From: Rhabditoides inermis
Taxonomy: Eukaryota > Nematoda > Chromadorea > Rhabditida > Rhabditidae
Assembly (NCBI GenBank): GCA_963966185.1
Contig: CAWZYM010000328.1
Span: 202,501 to 266,500 of the forward strand
Length of the DNA stretch: 64,000 bases
Direction of reading: 5' to 3'
The notes beneath the pieces are model-generated. The model searched no databases. It worked only from the letters and a program-made list of their open reading frames with translations, and was not told where the DNA came from. How positions within the stretch are numbered: the stretch's first letter is position 1; each line of letters begins with the position of its first letter. Positions 44,690 through 58,900 of the stretch are shown here, piece after piece. The position numbers were made by a program, and so were the translations under genes.

Positions 44690-47600
44690 ATGATTTGCTT
44701 ATCAGGGAGAGAGAATGGAGTGCTGCGAGCAAACTGGAAAGCGGGTTGGTGAAACTAATCACTTTATTTTGTTCGGGCAGGACTGGTCTGCATAAGCTCG
44801 TGATTTGTATTTCAACTGAATTTTCCAATCCAGTACGACAAAGTAAGCATAATTTGCATATCAGGGAGAGAGAATGGAGTGCTGCGAACAAACTGGAAAG
44901 CGGGTTGATGAAACTGATCACTTTATTTTGTTCGGGCAGGACTGGTCTGAGTAAGCTCGTGATTTGTATTTCAACTGAATTTTCCAATCCAGTACGACAA
45001 AGTAAGCATAATTTGCATATCAGGGAGAGAGAATGGAGTGCTGCGAACAAACTGGAAAGCGGGTTGGTGAAACTAATCACTTTATTTTGTTCGGGCAGGA
45101 CTGGTCTGAATAAGCTCGTGATTTGTATTTCAACTGAATTTTCCAATCCAGTACGACAAAGTAAGCATAATTTGCATATCAGGGAGAGAGAATGGAGTGC
45201 TGCGAACAAACTGGAAAGCGGGTTGGTGAAACTGATCACTTTATTTTGTTCGGGCAGGACTGGTCTGAATAAGCTCGTGATTTGTATTTCAACTGAATTT
45301 TCCAATCCAGTACGACAAAGTAAGCATAATTCGCATATCAGGGTGAGAGAATGGAGTGCTGCGAACAAACTGGAAAGCGGCTTGGTGAAACTGATCACTT
45401 TATTTTGTTCGGGCAGGACTGGTCTGAATAAGCTCGTGATTTGTATTTGAAGTAAGCATAATTTGCATATCAGGGAGAGAGAATGGAGTGCTGCGAACAA
45501 ACTGGAAAGCGGGTTGGTGAAACTGATCACTTTATTTTGTCTAGGCAGGACTGGTCTGAATAAGCTCGCGATTTGTATTTCAACTGAATTTTCCAATCCA
45601 GTACGACAAAGTAAGCATGATTTGCATATCAGGGAGAGAGAATGGAGTGCTGCGAACAAACTGGAAAGCGGGGTGGTGAAACTAATCACTTTATTTTGTT
45701 CGGGCAGGACTGGTCTGAATGAGCTCGTGATTTGTATTTCAACTGAATTTTCCAATCCAGTACGACAAAGTAAGCATGATTTGCATATCAGGGAGAGAGA
45801 ATGAAGTGCTGCGAACAAACTGGAAAGCGGGTTGGTGAAACTAATCACTTTATTTTGTTCGGGCAGGACTGGTCTGAATAAGCTCGTGATTTGTATTTCA
45901 ACTGAATTTTCCAATCCAGTACGACAAAGTAAGCATAATTTGCATATCAGGGAGAGAGAATGGAGTGCTGCGAACAAACTGGAAAGCGGGTTGGTGAAAC
46001 TGATCACTTTATTTTGTTCGGGCAGGACTGGTCTGTATAAGCTCGTGATTTGTATTTCAACTGAATTTTCCAATCCAGTACGACAAAGTAAGCATGATTT
46101 GCATATCAGGGAGAGAGAATGGAGTGCTGCGAACAAACTGGAAAGCGGGTTGGTGAAACTAATCACTTTATTTTGTTCGGGCAGGACTGGTCTGAATAAG
46201 CTCGTGATTTGTATTTCAACTGAATTTTCCAATCCAGTACGACAAAGTAAGCATAATTTGCATATCAGGGAGAGAGAATGGAGTGCTGCGAACAAACTGG
46301 AAAGCGGGTTGGTGAAACTGATCACTTTATTTTGTTCGGGCAGGACTGGTCTGAATAAGCTCGTGATTTGTATTTCAACTGAATTTTCCAATCCAGTACG
46401 ACAAAGTAATCATGATTTGCATATCAGGGAGAGAGAATGGAGTGCTGCGAACAAACTGGAAAGCGGGTTGGTGAAACTGATCACTTTATTTTGTTCGGGC
46501 AGGACTGGTCTGAATAAGCTCGTGATTTGTATTTCAACTGAATTTTCCAATCCAGTACGACAAAGTAAGCATAATTCGCATATCAGGGAGAGAGAATGGA
46601 GTGCTGCGAACAAACTGGAAAGCGGCTTGGTGAAACTGATCACTTTATTTTGTTCGGGCAGGACTGGTCTGAATAAGCTCGTGATTTGTATTTGAACTGA
46701 ATTTTCCAATCCAGTACGACAAAGTAAGCATGATTTGCTTATCAGGGAGAGAGAATGGAGTGCTGCGAGCAAACTGGAAAGCGGGTTGGTGAAACTAATC
46801 ACTTTATTTTGTTCGGGCAGGACTGGTCTGCATAAGCTCGTGATTTGTATTTCAACTGAATTTTCCAATCCAGTACGACAAAGTAAGCATAATTTGCATA
46901 TCAGGGAGAGAGAATGGAGTGCTGCGAACAAACTGGAAAGCGGGTTGGTGAAACTGATCACTTTATTTTGTTCGGGCAGGACTGGTCTGAATAAGCTCGT
47001 GATTTGTATTTGAACTGAATTTTCCAATCCAGTACGACAAAGTAAGCATGATTTGCTTATCAGGGAGAGAGAATGGAGTGCTGCGAGCAAACTGGAAAGC
47101 GGGTTGGTGAAACTAATCACTTTATTTTGTTCGGGCAGGACTGGTCTGCATAAGCTCGTGATTTGTATTTCAACTGAATTTTCCAATCCAGTACGACAAA
47201 GTAAGCATAATTCGCATATCAGGGAGAGAGAATGGAGTGCTGCGAACAAACTGGAAAGCGGGTTGGTGAAACTGATCACTTTATTTGGTTCGTGCAGGAC
47301 TGGTCTGAATAAGCTCGTGATTTGTATTTTAACTGAATTTTCCAATCCAGTACGACAAAGTGAGCTTAATTTGCATATCAGGGAGAGAGAATGGAGTGCT
47401 GCGAACAAACTGGAAAGCGGGTTGGTGAAACTGATCACTTTATTTTGTTCGGGCAGGACTGGTCTGAATAAGCTCGTGATTTGTATTTCAACTGAATTTT
47501 CCAATCCAGTACGACAAAGTAAGCATGATTTGCATATCAGGGAGAGAGAATGGAGTGCTGCGAACAAACTGGAAAGCGGGTTGGTGAAACTAATCACTTT

Positions 47601-49960
47601 ATTTTGTTCGGGCAGGAGTGGTCTGAATAAGCTCGTGATTTGTATTTCAACTGAATTTTCCAATCCAGTACGACAAAGTAAGCATAATTTGCATATCAGG
47701 GAGAGAGAATGGAGTGCTGCGAACAAACTGGAAAGCGGGTTGGTGAAACTGATCACTTTATTTTGTTCGGGCAGGACTGGTCTGAATAAGCTCGTGATTT
47801 GTATTTCAACTGAATTTTCCAATCCAGTACGACAAAGTAAGCATAATTTGCATATCAGGGAGAGAGAATGGAGTGCTGCGAACAAACTGGAAAGCGGGTT
47901 GGTGAAACTGATCACTTTATTTTGTTCGGGTAGGACTGGTTGAATAAGCTCGTGATTTGTATTTCAACTGAATTTTCCAATCCAGTACGACAAAGTAAGC
48001 ATAATTTGCATATCAGGGAGAGAGAATGGAGTGCTGCGAACAAACTGGAAAGCGGGTTGGTGAAACTGATCACTTTATTTTGTCTAGGCAGGACTGGTCT
48101 GAATAAGCTCGCGATTTGTATTTCAACTGAATTTTCCAATCCAGTACGACAAAGTAAGCATGATTTGCATATCAGGGAGAGAGAATGGAGTGCTGCGAAC
48201 AAACTGGAAAGCGGGGTGGTGAAACTAATCACTTTATTTTGTTCGGGCAGGACTGGTCTGAATGAGCTCGTGATTTGTATTTCAACTGAATTTTCCAATC
48301 CAGTACGACAAAGTAAGCATAATTTGCATATCAGGGAGAAAGAATGGAGTGCTGCGAACAAACTGGAAAGCGGGTTGGTGAAACTAATCACTTTATTTTG
48401 TTCGGGCAGGACTGGTCTGAATAAGCTCGTGATTTGTATTTCAATTGAATTTTCCAATCCAGTACGACAAAGTAAGCATAATTTGCATATCAGGGAGAGA
48501 GAATGGAGTGCTGCGAACAAACTGGAAAGCGGCTTGGTGAAACTGATCACTTTATTTTGTTCGGGCAGGACTGGTCTGAATAAGCTCGTGATTTGTATTT
48601 GAACTGAATTTTCCAATCCAGTACGACAAAGTAAGCATGATTTGCTTATCAGGGAGAGAGAATGGAGTGCTGCGAGCAAACTGGAAAGCGGGTTGGTGAA
48701 ACTAATCACTTTATTTTGTTCGGGCAGGACTGGTCTGCATAAGCTCGTGATTTGTATTTCAACTGAATTTTCCAATCCAGTACGACAAAGTAAGCATAAT
48801 TTGCATATCAGGGAGAGAGAATGGAGTGCTGCGAACAAACTGGAAAGCGGGTTGATGAAACTGATCACTTTATTTTGTTCGGGCAGGACTGGTCTGAGTA
48901 AGCTCGTGATTTGTATTTCAACTGAATTTTCCAATCCAGTACGACAAAGTAAGCATAATTTGCATATCAGGGAGAGAGAATGGAGTGCTGCGAACAAACT
49001 GGAAAGCGGGTTGGTGAAACTAATCACTTTATTTTGTTCGGGCAGGACTGGTCTGAATAAGCTCGTGATTTGTATTTCAACTGAATTTTCCAATCCAGTA
49101 CGACAAAGTAAGCATAATTTGCATATCAGGGAGAGAGAATGGAGTGCTGCGAACAAACTGGAAAGCGGGTTGGTGAAACTGATCACTTTATTTTGTTCGG
49201 GCAGGACTGGTCTGAATAAGCTCGTGATTTGTATTTCAACTGAATTTTCCAATCCAGTACGACAAAGTAAGCATAATTCGCATATCAGGGTGAGAGAATG
49301 GAGTGCTGCGAACAAACTGGAAAGCGGCTTGGTGAAACTGATCACTTTATTTTGTTCGGGCAGGACTGGTCTGAATAAGCTCGTGATTTGTATTTGAAGT
49401 AAGCATAATTTGCATATCAGGGAGAGAGAATGGAGTGCTGCGAACAAACTGGAAAGCGGGTTGGTGAAACTGATCACTTTATTTTGTCTAGGCAGGACTG
49501 GTCTGAATAAGCTCGCGATTTGTATTTCAACTGAATTTTCCAATCCAGTACGACAAAGTAAGCATGATTTGCATATCAGGGAGAGAGAATGGAGTGCTGC
49601 GAACAAACTGGAAAGCGGGGTGGTGAAACTAATCACTTTATTTTGTTCGGGCAGGACTGGTCTGAATGAGCTCGTGATTTGTATTTCAACTGAATTTTCC
49701 AATCCAGTACGACAAAGTAAGCATAATTTGCATATCAGGGAGAAAGAATGGAGTGCTGCGAACAAACTGGAAAGCGGGTTGGTGAAACTAATCACTTTAT
49801 TTTGTTCGGGCAGGACTGGTCTGAATAAGCTCGTGATTTGTATTTCAACTGAATTTTCGAATCCAGTACGACAAAGTAAGCATGATTTGCATATCAGGGA
49901 GAGAGAATGGAGTGCTGCGAACAAACTGGAAAGCGGGTTGGTGAAACTGATCACTTTATT
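44690..49960. repeat. ~25-monomer segmental duplication within block 3
   Basis: The run from the TTGCTTATC/AGTGCTGCGAGC monomer through GTCTGCATAAG, TTGATGAAACTG, GTCTGAGTAAG, CAGGGTGAGAG and the 27-bp-deleted monomer occurs at 44695 and 48642. The offset is 3947 bp: 25 x 159 minus 27 (deleted monomer) minus 1 (deletion at 47940). The arithmetic closes exactly. Confidence 0.78.
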
Positions 49961-52900
49961 TTGTTCGGGCAGGACTGTTCTGAATAAGCTCGTGGTTTGT
50001 ATTTCAACTGAATTTTCCAATCCAGTACGACAAAGTAAGCATAATTTGCATATCAGGGAGAGAGAATGAAGTGCTGCGAACAAACTGGAGAGCGGGTTGG
50101 TGAAACTAATCACTTTATTTTGTTCGGGCAGGACTGGTCTGAATAAGCTCGTGATTTGTATTTCAACTGATTTTTTCAATCCAGTACGACAAAGTAAGCA
50201 TAATTTGCATATCAGGGAGAGAGAATGGAGTGATGCGAACAAACTGGAAAGCGGGTTGGTGAAACTGATCACTTTATTTTGTTCGGGCAGGACTGGCTTG
50301 AATAAGCTCGTGATTTGTATTTCAACTGAATTTTCGAATCCAGTACGACAAAGTAAGCATGATTTGCATATCAGGGAGAGAGAATGGAGTGCTGCGAACA
50401 AACTGGAAAGCGGGTTGGTGAAACTGATCACTTTATTTTGTTCGGGCAGGACTGTTCTGAATAAGCTCGTGATTTGTATTTCAACTGAATTTTCCAATCC
50501 AGTACGACAAAGTAAGCATAATTTGCATATCAGGGAGAGAGAATGGAGTGCTGCGAACAAACTGGAAAGCGGCTTGGTGAAACTGATCACTTTATTTTGT
50601 TCGGGCAGGACTGGTCTGAACAAGCTCGTGATTTGTATTTCAACTGAATTTTCCAATCCAGTACGACAAAGTAAGCATAATTTGCATATCAGGGAGAGAG
50701 AATGGAGTGCTGCGAACAAACTGGAAAGCGGGTTGGTGAAACTGATCACTTTATTTTGTTCGGGCAGGACTGGTCTGAATAAGCTCGTGATTTGTATTTC
50801 AACTGAATTTTCCAATCCAGTACGACAAAGTAAGCATGATTTGCATATCAGGGAGAGAGAATGGAGTGCTGCGAACAAACTGGAAAGCGGGTTGGTGAAA
50901 CTAATCACTTTATTTTGTTCGGGCAGGACTGGTCTGAATGAGCTCGTGATTTGTATTTCAACTGAATTTTCCAATCCAGTACGACAAAGTAAGCATAATT
51001 TGCATATCAGGGAGAGAGAATGGAGTGCTGCGAACAAACTGGAAAGCGGGTTGGTGAAACTGATCACTTTATTTTGTTCGGGCAGGACTGGTCTGAATAA
51101 GCTCGTGATTTGTATTTCAACTGAATTTTCGAATCCAGTACGACAAAGTAAGCATGATTTGCATATCAGGGAGAGAGAATGGAGTGCTGCGAACAAACTG
51201 GAAAGCGGGTTGGTGAAACTGATCACTTTATTTTGTTCGGGCAGGACTGTTCTGAATAAGCTCGTGATTTGTATTTCAACTGAATTTTCCAATCCAGTAC
51301 GACAAAGTAAGCATAATTTGCATATCAGGGAGAGAGAATGGAGTGCTGCGAACAAACTGGAAAGCGGCTTGGTGAAACTGATCACTTTATTTTGTTCGGG
51401 CAGGACTGGTCTGAACAAGCTCGTGATTTGTATTTCAACTGAATTTTCCAATCCAGTACGACAAAGTAAGCATAATTTGCATATCAGGGAGAGAGAATGG
51501 AGTGCTGCGAACAAACTGGAAAGCGGGTTGGTGAAACTGATCACTTTATTTTGTTCGGGCAGGACTGGTCTGAATAAGCTCGTGATTTGTATTTCAACTG
51601 AATTTTCCAATCCAGTACGACAAAGTAAGCATGATTTGCATATCAGGGAGAGAGAATGGAGTGCTGCGAACAAACTGGAAAGCGGGTTGGTGAAACTAAT
51701 CACTTTATTTTGTTCGGGCAGGACTGGTCTGAATGAGCTCGTGATTTGTATTTCAACTGAATTTTCCAATCCAGTACGACAAAGTAAGCATAATTTGCAT
51801 ATCAGGGAGAGAGAATGGAGTGCTGCGAACAAACTGGAAAGCGGGTTGGTGAAACTAATCACTTTATTTTGTTCGGGCAGGACTGGTCTGAATAAGCTCG
51901 TGATTTGTATTTCAACTGAATTTTCCAATCCAGTACGACAAAGTAAGCATAATTTGCATATCAGGGAGAGAGAATGGAGTGCTGCGAACAAACTGGAAAG
52001 CGGGTTGGTGAAACTGATCACTTTATTTTGTTCGGGTAGGACTGGTCTGAATAAGCTCGTGATTTGTATTTCAACTGAATTTTCCAATCCAGTACGACAA
52101 AGTAAGCATAATTTGCATATCAGGGAGAGAGAATGGAGTGCTGCGAACAAACTGGGAAGCGGGTTGGTGAAACTGATCACTTTATTTTGTCTATGCAGGA
52201 CTGGTCTGAATAAGCTCGCGATTTGTATTTCAACTGAATTTTCCAATCCAGTACGACAAAGTAAGCATGATTTGCATATCAGGGAGAGAGAATGGAGTGC
52301 TGCGAACAAACTGGAAAGCGGGGTGGTGAAACTAATCACTTTATTTTGTTCGGGCAGGACTGGTCTGAATGAGCTCGTGATTTGTATTTCAACTGAATTT
52401 TCCAATCCAGTACGACAAAGTAAGCATAATTTGCATATCAGGGAGAAAGAATGGAGTGCTGCGAACAAACTGGAAAGCGGGTTGGTGAAACTAATCACTT
52501 TATTTTGTTCGGGCAGGACTGGTCTGAATAAGCTCGTGATTTGTATTTCAATTGAATTTTCCAATCCAGTACGACAAAGTAAGCATAATTTGCATATCAG
52601 GGAGAGAGAATGGAGTGCTGCGAACAAACTGGAAAGCGGCTTGGTGAAACTGATCACTTTATTTTGTTCGGGCAGGACTGGTCTGAATAAGCTCGTGATT
52701 TGTATTTGAACTGAATTTTCCAATCCAGTACGACAAAGTAAGCATGATTTGCTTATCAGGGAGAGAGAATGGAGTGCTGCGAGCAAACTGGAAAGCGGGT
52801 TGGTGAAACTAATCACTTTATTTTGTTCGGGCCGGACTGGTCTGCATAAGCTCGTGATTTGTATTTCAACTGAATTTTCCAATCCAGTACGACAAAGTAA

Positions 52901-55133
52901 GCATAATTTGCATATCAGGGAGAGAGAATGGAGTGCTGCGAACAAACTGGAAAGCGGGTTGATGAAACTGATCACTTTATTTTGTTCGGGCAGGACTGGT
53001 CTGAGTAAGCTCGTGATTTGTATTTCAACTGAATTTTCCAATCCAGTACGACAAAGTAAGCATAATTTGCATATCAGGGAGAGAGAATGGAGTGCTGCGA
53101 ACAAACTGGAAAGCGGGTTGGTGAAACTAATCACTTTATTTTGTTCGGGCAGGACTGGTCTGAATAAGCTCGTGATTTGTATTTCAACTGAATTTTCCAA
53201 TCCAGTACGACAAAGTAAGCATAATTTGCATATCAGGGAGAGAGAATGGAGTGCTGCGAACAAACTGGAAAGCGGGTTGGTGAAACTGATCACTTTATTT
53301 TGTTCGGGCAGGACTGGTCTGAATAAGCTCGTGATTTGTATTTCAACTGAATTTTCCAATCCAGTACGACAAAGTAAGCATGATTTGCATATCAGGGAGA
53401 GAGAATGGAGTGCTGCGAACAAACTGGAAAGCGGGTTGGTGAAACTGATCACTTTATTTTGTTCGGGCAGGACTGGTCTGAATAAGCTCGTGATTTGTAT
53501 TTCAACTGAATTTTCCAATCCAGTACGACAAAGTAAGCATGATTTGCATATCAGGGAGAGAGAATGGAGTGCTGCGAACAAACTGGAAAGCGGGTTGGTG
53601 AAACTAATCACTTTATTTTGTTCGGGCAGGACTGGTCTGAATAAGCTCGTGATTTGTATTTCAACTGAATTTTCCAATCCAGTACGACAAAGTAAGCATA
53701 ATTTGCATATCAGGGAGAGAGAATGGAGTGCTGCGAACAAACTGGAAAGCGGGTTGGTGAAACTGATCACTTTATTTTGTTCGGGCAGGACTGGTCTGAA
53801 TAAGCTCGTGATTTGTATTTCAACTGAATTTTCCAATCCAGTACGACAAAGTAAGCATGATTTGCATATCAGGGAGAGAGAATGGAGTGCTGCGAACAAA
53901 CTGGAAAGCGGGTTGGTGAAACTAATCACTTTATTTTGTTCGGGCAGGACTGGTCTGAATAAGCTCGTGATTTGTATTTCAACTGAATTTTCCAATCCAG
54001 TACGACAAAGTAAGCATGATTTGCATATCAGGGAGAGAGAATGGAGTGCTGCGAACAAACTGGAAAGCGGGTTGGTGAAACTAATCACTTTATTTTGTTC
54101 GGGCAGGACTGGTCTGAATAAGCTCGTGATTTGTATTTCAACTGAATTTTCCAATCCAGTACGACAAAGTAAGCATAATTTGCATATCAGGGAGAGAGAA
54201 TGGAGTGCTGCGAACAAACTGGAAAGCGGGTTGGTGAAACTGATCACTTTATTTTGTTCGGGCAGGACTGGTCTGAATAAGCTCGTGATTTGTATTTCAA
54301 CTGAATTTTCCAATCCAGTACGACAAAGTAAGCATGATTTGCATATCAGGGAGAGAGAATGGAGTGCTGCGAACAAACTGGAAAGCGGGTTGGTGAAACT
54401 AATCACTTTATTTTGTTCGGGCAGGACTGGTCTGAATAAGCTCGTGATTTGTATTTCAACTGAATTTTCCAATCCAGTACGACAAAGTAAGCATAATTTG
54501 CATATCAGGGAGAGAGAATGGAGTGCTGCGAACAAACTGGAAAGCGGGTTGGTGAAACTGATCACTTTATTTTGTTCGGGCAGGACTGGTCTGAATAAGC
54601 TCGTGATTTGTATTTCAACTGAATTTTCTAATCCAGTACGACAAAGTAATCATGATTTGCATATCAGGGAGAGAGAATGGAGTGCTGCGAACAAACTGGA
54701 AAGCGGGTTGGTGAAACTGATCACTTTATTTTGTTCGGGCAGGACTGGTCTGAATAAGCTCGTGATTTGTATTTCAACTGAATTTTCCAATCCAGTACGA
54801 CAAAGTAAGCATAATTCGCATATCAGGGAGAGAGAATGGAGTGCTGCGAACAAACTGGAAAGCGGCTTGGTGAAACTGATCACTTTATTTTGTTCGGGCA
54901 GGACTGGTCTGAATAAGCTCGTGATTTGTATTTGAACTGAATTTTCCAATCCAGTACGACAAAGTAAGCATGATTTGCTTATCAGGGAGCGAGAATGGAG
55001 TGCTGCGAGCAAACTGGAAAGCGGGTTGGTGAAACTAATCACTTTATTTTGTTCGGGCAGGACTGGTCTGCATAAGCTCGTGATTTGTATTTGAACTGAA
55101 TTTTCCAATCCAGTACGACAAAGTAAGCATGAT

Positions 55134-58100
55134 TTGCTTATCAGGGAGAGAGAATGGAGTGCTGCGAGCAAACTGGAAAGCGGGTTGGTGAAACTAATCA
55201 CTTTATTTTGTTCGGGCAGGACTGGTCTGCATAAGCTCGTGATTTGTATTTCAACTGAATTTTCCAATCCAGTACGACAAAGTAAGCATAATTCGCATAT
55301 CAGGGAGAGAGAATGGAGTGCTGCGAACAAACTGGAAAGCGGGTTGGTGAAACTGATCACTTTATTTTGTTCGTGCAGGACTGGTCTGAATAAGCTCGTG
55401 ATTTGTATTTCAACTGAATTTTCCAATCCAGTACGACAAAGTGAGCTTAATTTGCATATCAGGGAGAGAGAATGGAGTGCTGCGAACAAACTGGAAAGCG
55501 GGTTGGTGAAACTGATCACTTTATTTTGTTCGGGCAGGACTGGTCTGAATAAGCTCGTGATTTGTATTTCAACTGAATTTTCCAATCCAGTACGACAAAG
55601 TAAGCATGATTTGCATAACAAGGAGAGAGAATGGAGTGCTGCGAACAAACTGGAAAGCGGGTTGGTGAAACTAATCACTTTATTTTGTTCGGGCAGGACT
55701 GGTCTGAATAAGCTCGTGATTTGTATTTCAACTGAATTTTCCAATCCAGTACGACAAAGTAAGCATAATTTGCATATCAGGGAGAGAGAATGGAGTGCTG
55801 CGAACAAACTGGAAAGCGGGTTGGTGAAACTGATCACTTCATTTTGTTCGGGCAGGACTGGTCTGAATAAGCTCGTGATTTGTATTTCAACTGAATTTTC
55901 CAATCCAGTACGACAAAGTAAGCATAATTTGCATATCAGGGAGAGAGAATGGAGTGCTGCGAACAAACTGGAAAGCGGGTTGGTGAAACTGATCACTTTA
56001 TTTTGTTCGGGTAGGACTGGTCTGAATAAGCTCGTGATTTGTATTTCAACTGAATTTTCCAATCCAGTACGACAAAGTAAGCATAATTTGCATATCAGGG
56101 AGAGAGAATGGAGTGCTGCGAACAAACTGGAAAGCGGGTTGGTGAAACTGATCACTTTATTTTGTCTAGGCAGGACTGGTCTGAATAAGCTCGCGATTTG
56201 TATTTCAACTGAATTTTCCAATCCAGTACGACAAAGTAAGCATGATTTGCATATCAGGGAGAGAGAATGGAGTGCTGCGAACAAACTGGAAAGCGGGGTG
56301 GTGAAACTAATCACTTTATTTTGTTCGGGCAGGACTGGTCTGAATGAGCTCGTGATTTGTATTTCAACTGAATTTTCCAATCCAGTACGACAAAGTAAGC
56401 ATAATTTGCATATCAGGGAGAAAGAATGGAGTGCTGCGAACAAACTGGAAAGCGGGTTGGTGAAACTAATCACTTTATTTTGTTCGGGCAGGACTGGTCT
56501 GAATAAGCTCGTGATTTGTATTTCAATTGAATTTTCCAATCCAGTACGACAAAGTAAGCATAATTTGCATATCAGGGAGAGAGAATGGAGTGCTGCGAAC
56601 AAACTGGAAAGCGGCTTGGTGAAACTGATCACTTTATTTTGTTCGGGCAGGACTGGTCTGAATAAGCTCGTGATTTGTATTTGAACTGAATTTTCCAATC
56701 CAGTACGACAAAGTAAGCATGATTTGCTTATCAGGGAGAGAGAATGGAGTGCTGCGAGCAAACTGGAAAGCGGGTTGGTGAAACTAATCACTTTATTTTG
56801 TTCGGGCAGGACTGGTCTGCATAAGCTCGTGATTTGTATTTCAACTGAATTTTCCAATCCAGTACGACAAAGTAAGCATAATTTGCATATCAGGGAGAGA
56901 GAATGGAGTGCTGCGAACAAACTGGAAAGCGGGTTGGTGAAACTGATCACTTTATTTTGTTCGTGCAGGACTGGTCTGAATAAGCTCGTGATTTGTATTT
57001 CAACTGAATTTTCCAATCCAGTACGACAAAGTGAGCTTAATTTGCATATCAGGGAGAGAGAATGGAGTGCTGCGAACAAACTGGAAAGCGGGTTGGTGAA
57101 ACTGATCACTTTATTTTGTTCGGGCAGGACTGGTCTGAATAAGCTCGTGATTTGTATTTCAACTGAATTTTCCAATCCAGTACGACAAAGTAAGCATGAT
57201 TTGCATAACAAGGAGAGAGAATGGAGTGCTGCGAACAAACTGGAAAGCGGGTTGGTGAAACTAATCACTTTATTTTGTTCGGGCAGGACTGGTCTGAATA
57301 AGCTCGTGATTTGTATTTCAACTGAATTTTCCAATCCAGTACGACAAAGTAAGCATAATTTGCATATCAGGGAGAGAGAATGGAGTGCTGCGAACAAACT
57401 GGAAAGCGGGTTGGTGAAACTGATCACTTCATTTTGTTCGGGCAGGACTGGTCTGAATAAGCTCGTGATTTGTATTTCAACTGAATTTTCCAATCCAGTA
57501 CGACAAAGTAAGCATAATTTGCATATCAGGGAGAGAGAATGGAGTGCTGCGAACAAACTGGAAAGCGGGTTGGTGAAACTGATCACTTTATTTTGTTCGG
57601 GTAGGACTGGTCTGAATAAGCTCGTCATTTGTATTTCAACTGAATTTTCCAATCCAGTACGACAAAGTAAGCATAATTTGCATATCAGGGAGAGAGAATG
57701 GAGTGCTGCGAACAAACTGGAAAGCGGGTTGGTGAAACTGATCACTTTATTTTGTCTAGGCAGGACTGGTCTGAATAAGCTCGCGATTTGTATTTCAACT
57801 GAATTTTCCAATCCAGTACGACAAAGTAAGCATGATTTGCATATCAGGGAGAGAGAATGGAGTGCTGCGAACAAACTGGAAAGCGGGGTGGTGAAACTAA
57901 TCACTTTATTTTGTTCGGGCAGGACTGGTCTGAATGAGCTCGTGATTTGTATTTCAACTGAATTTTCCAATCCAGTACGACAAAGTAAGCATAATTTGCA
58001 TATCAGGGAGAAAGAATGGAGTGCTGCGAACAAACTGGAAAGCGGGTTGGTGAAACTAATCACTTTATTTTGTTCGGGCAGGACTGGTCTGAATAAGCTC

Positions 58101-58900
58101 GTGATTTGTATTTCAATTGAATTTTCCAATCCAGTACGACAAAGTAAGCATAATTTGCATATCAGGGAGAGAGAATGGAGTGCTGCGAACAAACTGGAAA
58201 GCGGCTTGGTGAAACTGATCACTTTATTTTGTTCGGGCAGGACTGGTCTGAATAAGCTCGTGATTTGTATTTGAACTGAATTTTCCAATCCAGTACGACA
58301 AAGTAAGCATGATTTGCTTATCAGGGAGAGAGAATGGAGTGCTGCGAGCAAACTGGAAAGCGGGTTGGTGAAACTAATCACTTTATTTTGTTCGGGCAGG
58401 ACTGGTCTGCATAAGCTCGTGATTTGTATTTCAACTGAATTTTCCAATCCAGTACGACAAAGTAAGCATAATTTGCATATCAGGGAGAGAGAATGGAGTG
58501 CTGCGAACAAACTGGAAAGCGGATTGATGAAACTGATCACTTTATTTTGTTCGGGCAGGACTGGTCTGAGTAAGCTCGTGATTTGTATTTCAACTGAATT
58601 TTCCAATCCAGTACGACAAAGTAAGCATAATTTGCATATCAGGGAGAGAAAATGGAGTGCTGCGAACAAACTGGAAAGCGGGTTGGTGAAACTAATCACT
58701 TTATTTTGTTCGGGCAGGACTGGTCTGAATATGCTCGTGATTTGTATTTCAACTGAATTTTCCAATCCAGTACGACAAAGTAAGCATAATTTGCATATCA
58801 GGGAGAGAGAATGGAGTGCTGCGAACAAACTGGAAAGCGGGTTGGTGAAACTGATCACTTTATTTTGTTCGGGCAGGACTGGTCTGAATAAGCTCGTGAT
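55134..58900. repeat. 10-monomer higher-order repeat (1590 bp period)
   Basis: Two full tandem copies (55134-56723 and 56724-58313) and the start of a third at 58314, spaced exactly 1590 bp (10 x 159). All markers are in the same order: TTGCTTATC, GTCTGCATAAG, TTCGTGCAGG, GAGCTTAAT, CATAACAAGG, ATCACTTCATTTTG, TTTTGTCTAGG, AAGCGGGGTGG, GAGAAAGAATGG, TTTCAATTGAA, TTTGAACTG. A near-complete further copy starts at 60671. Confidence 0.9.
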
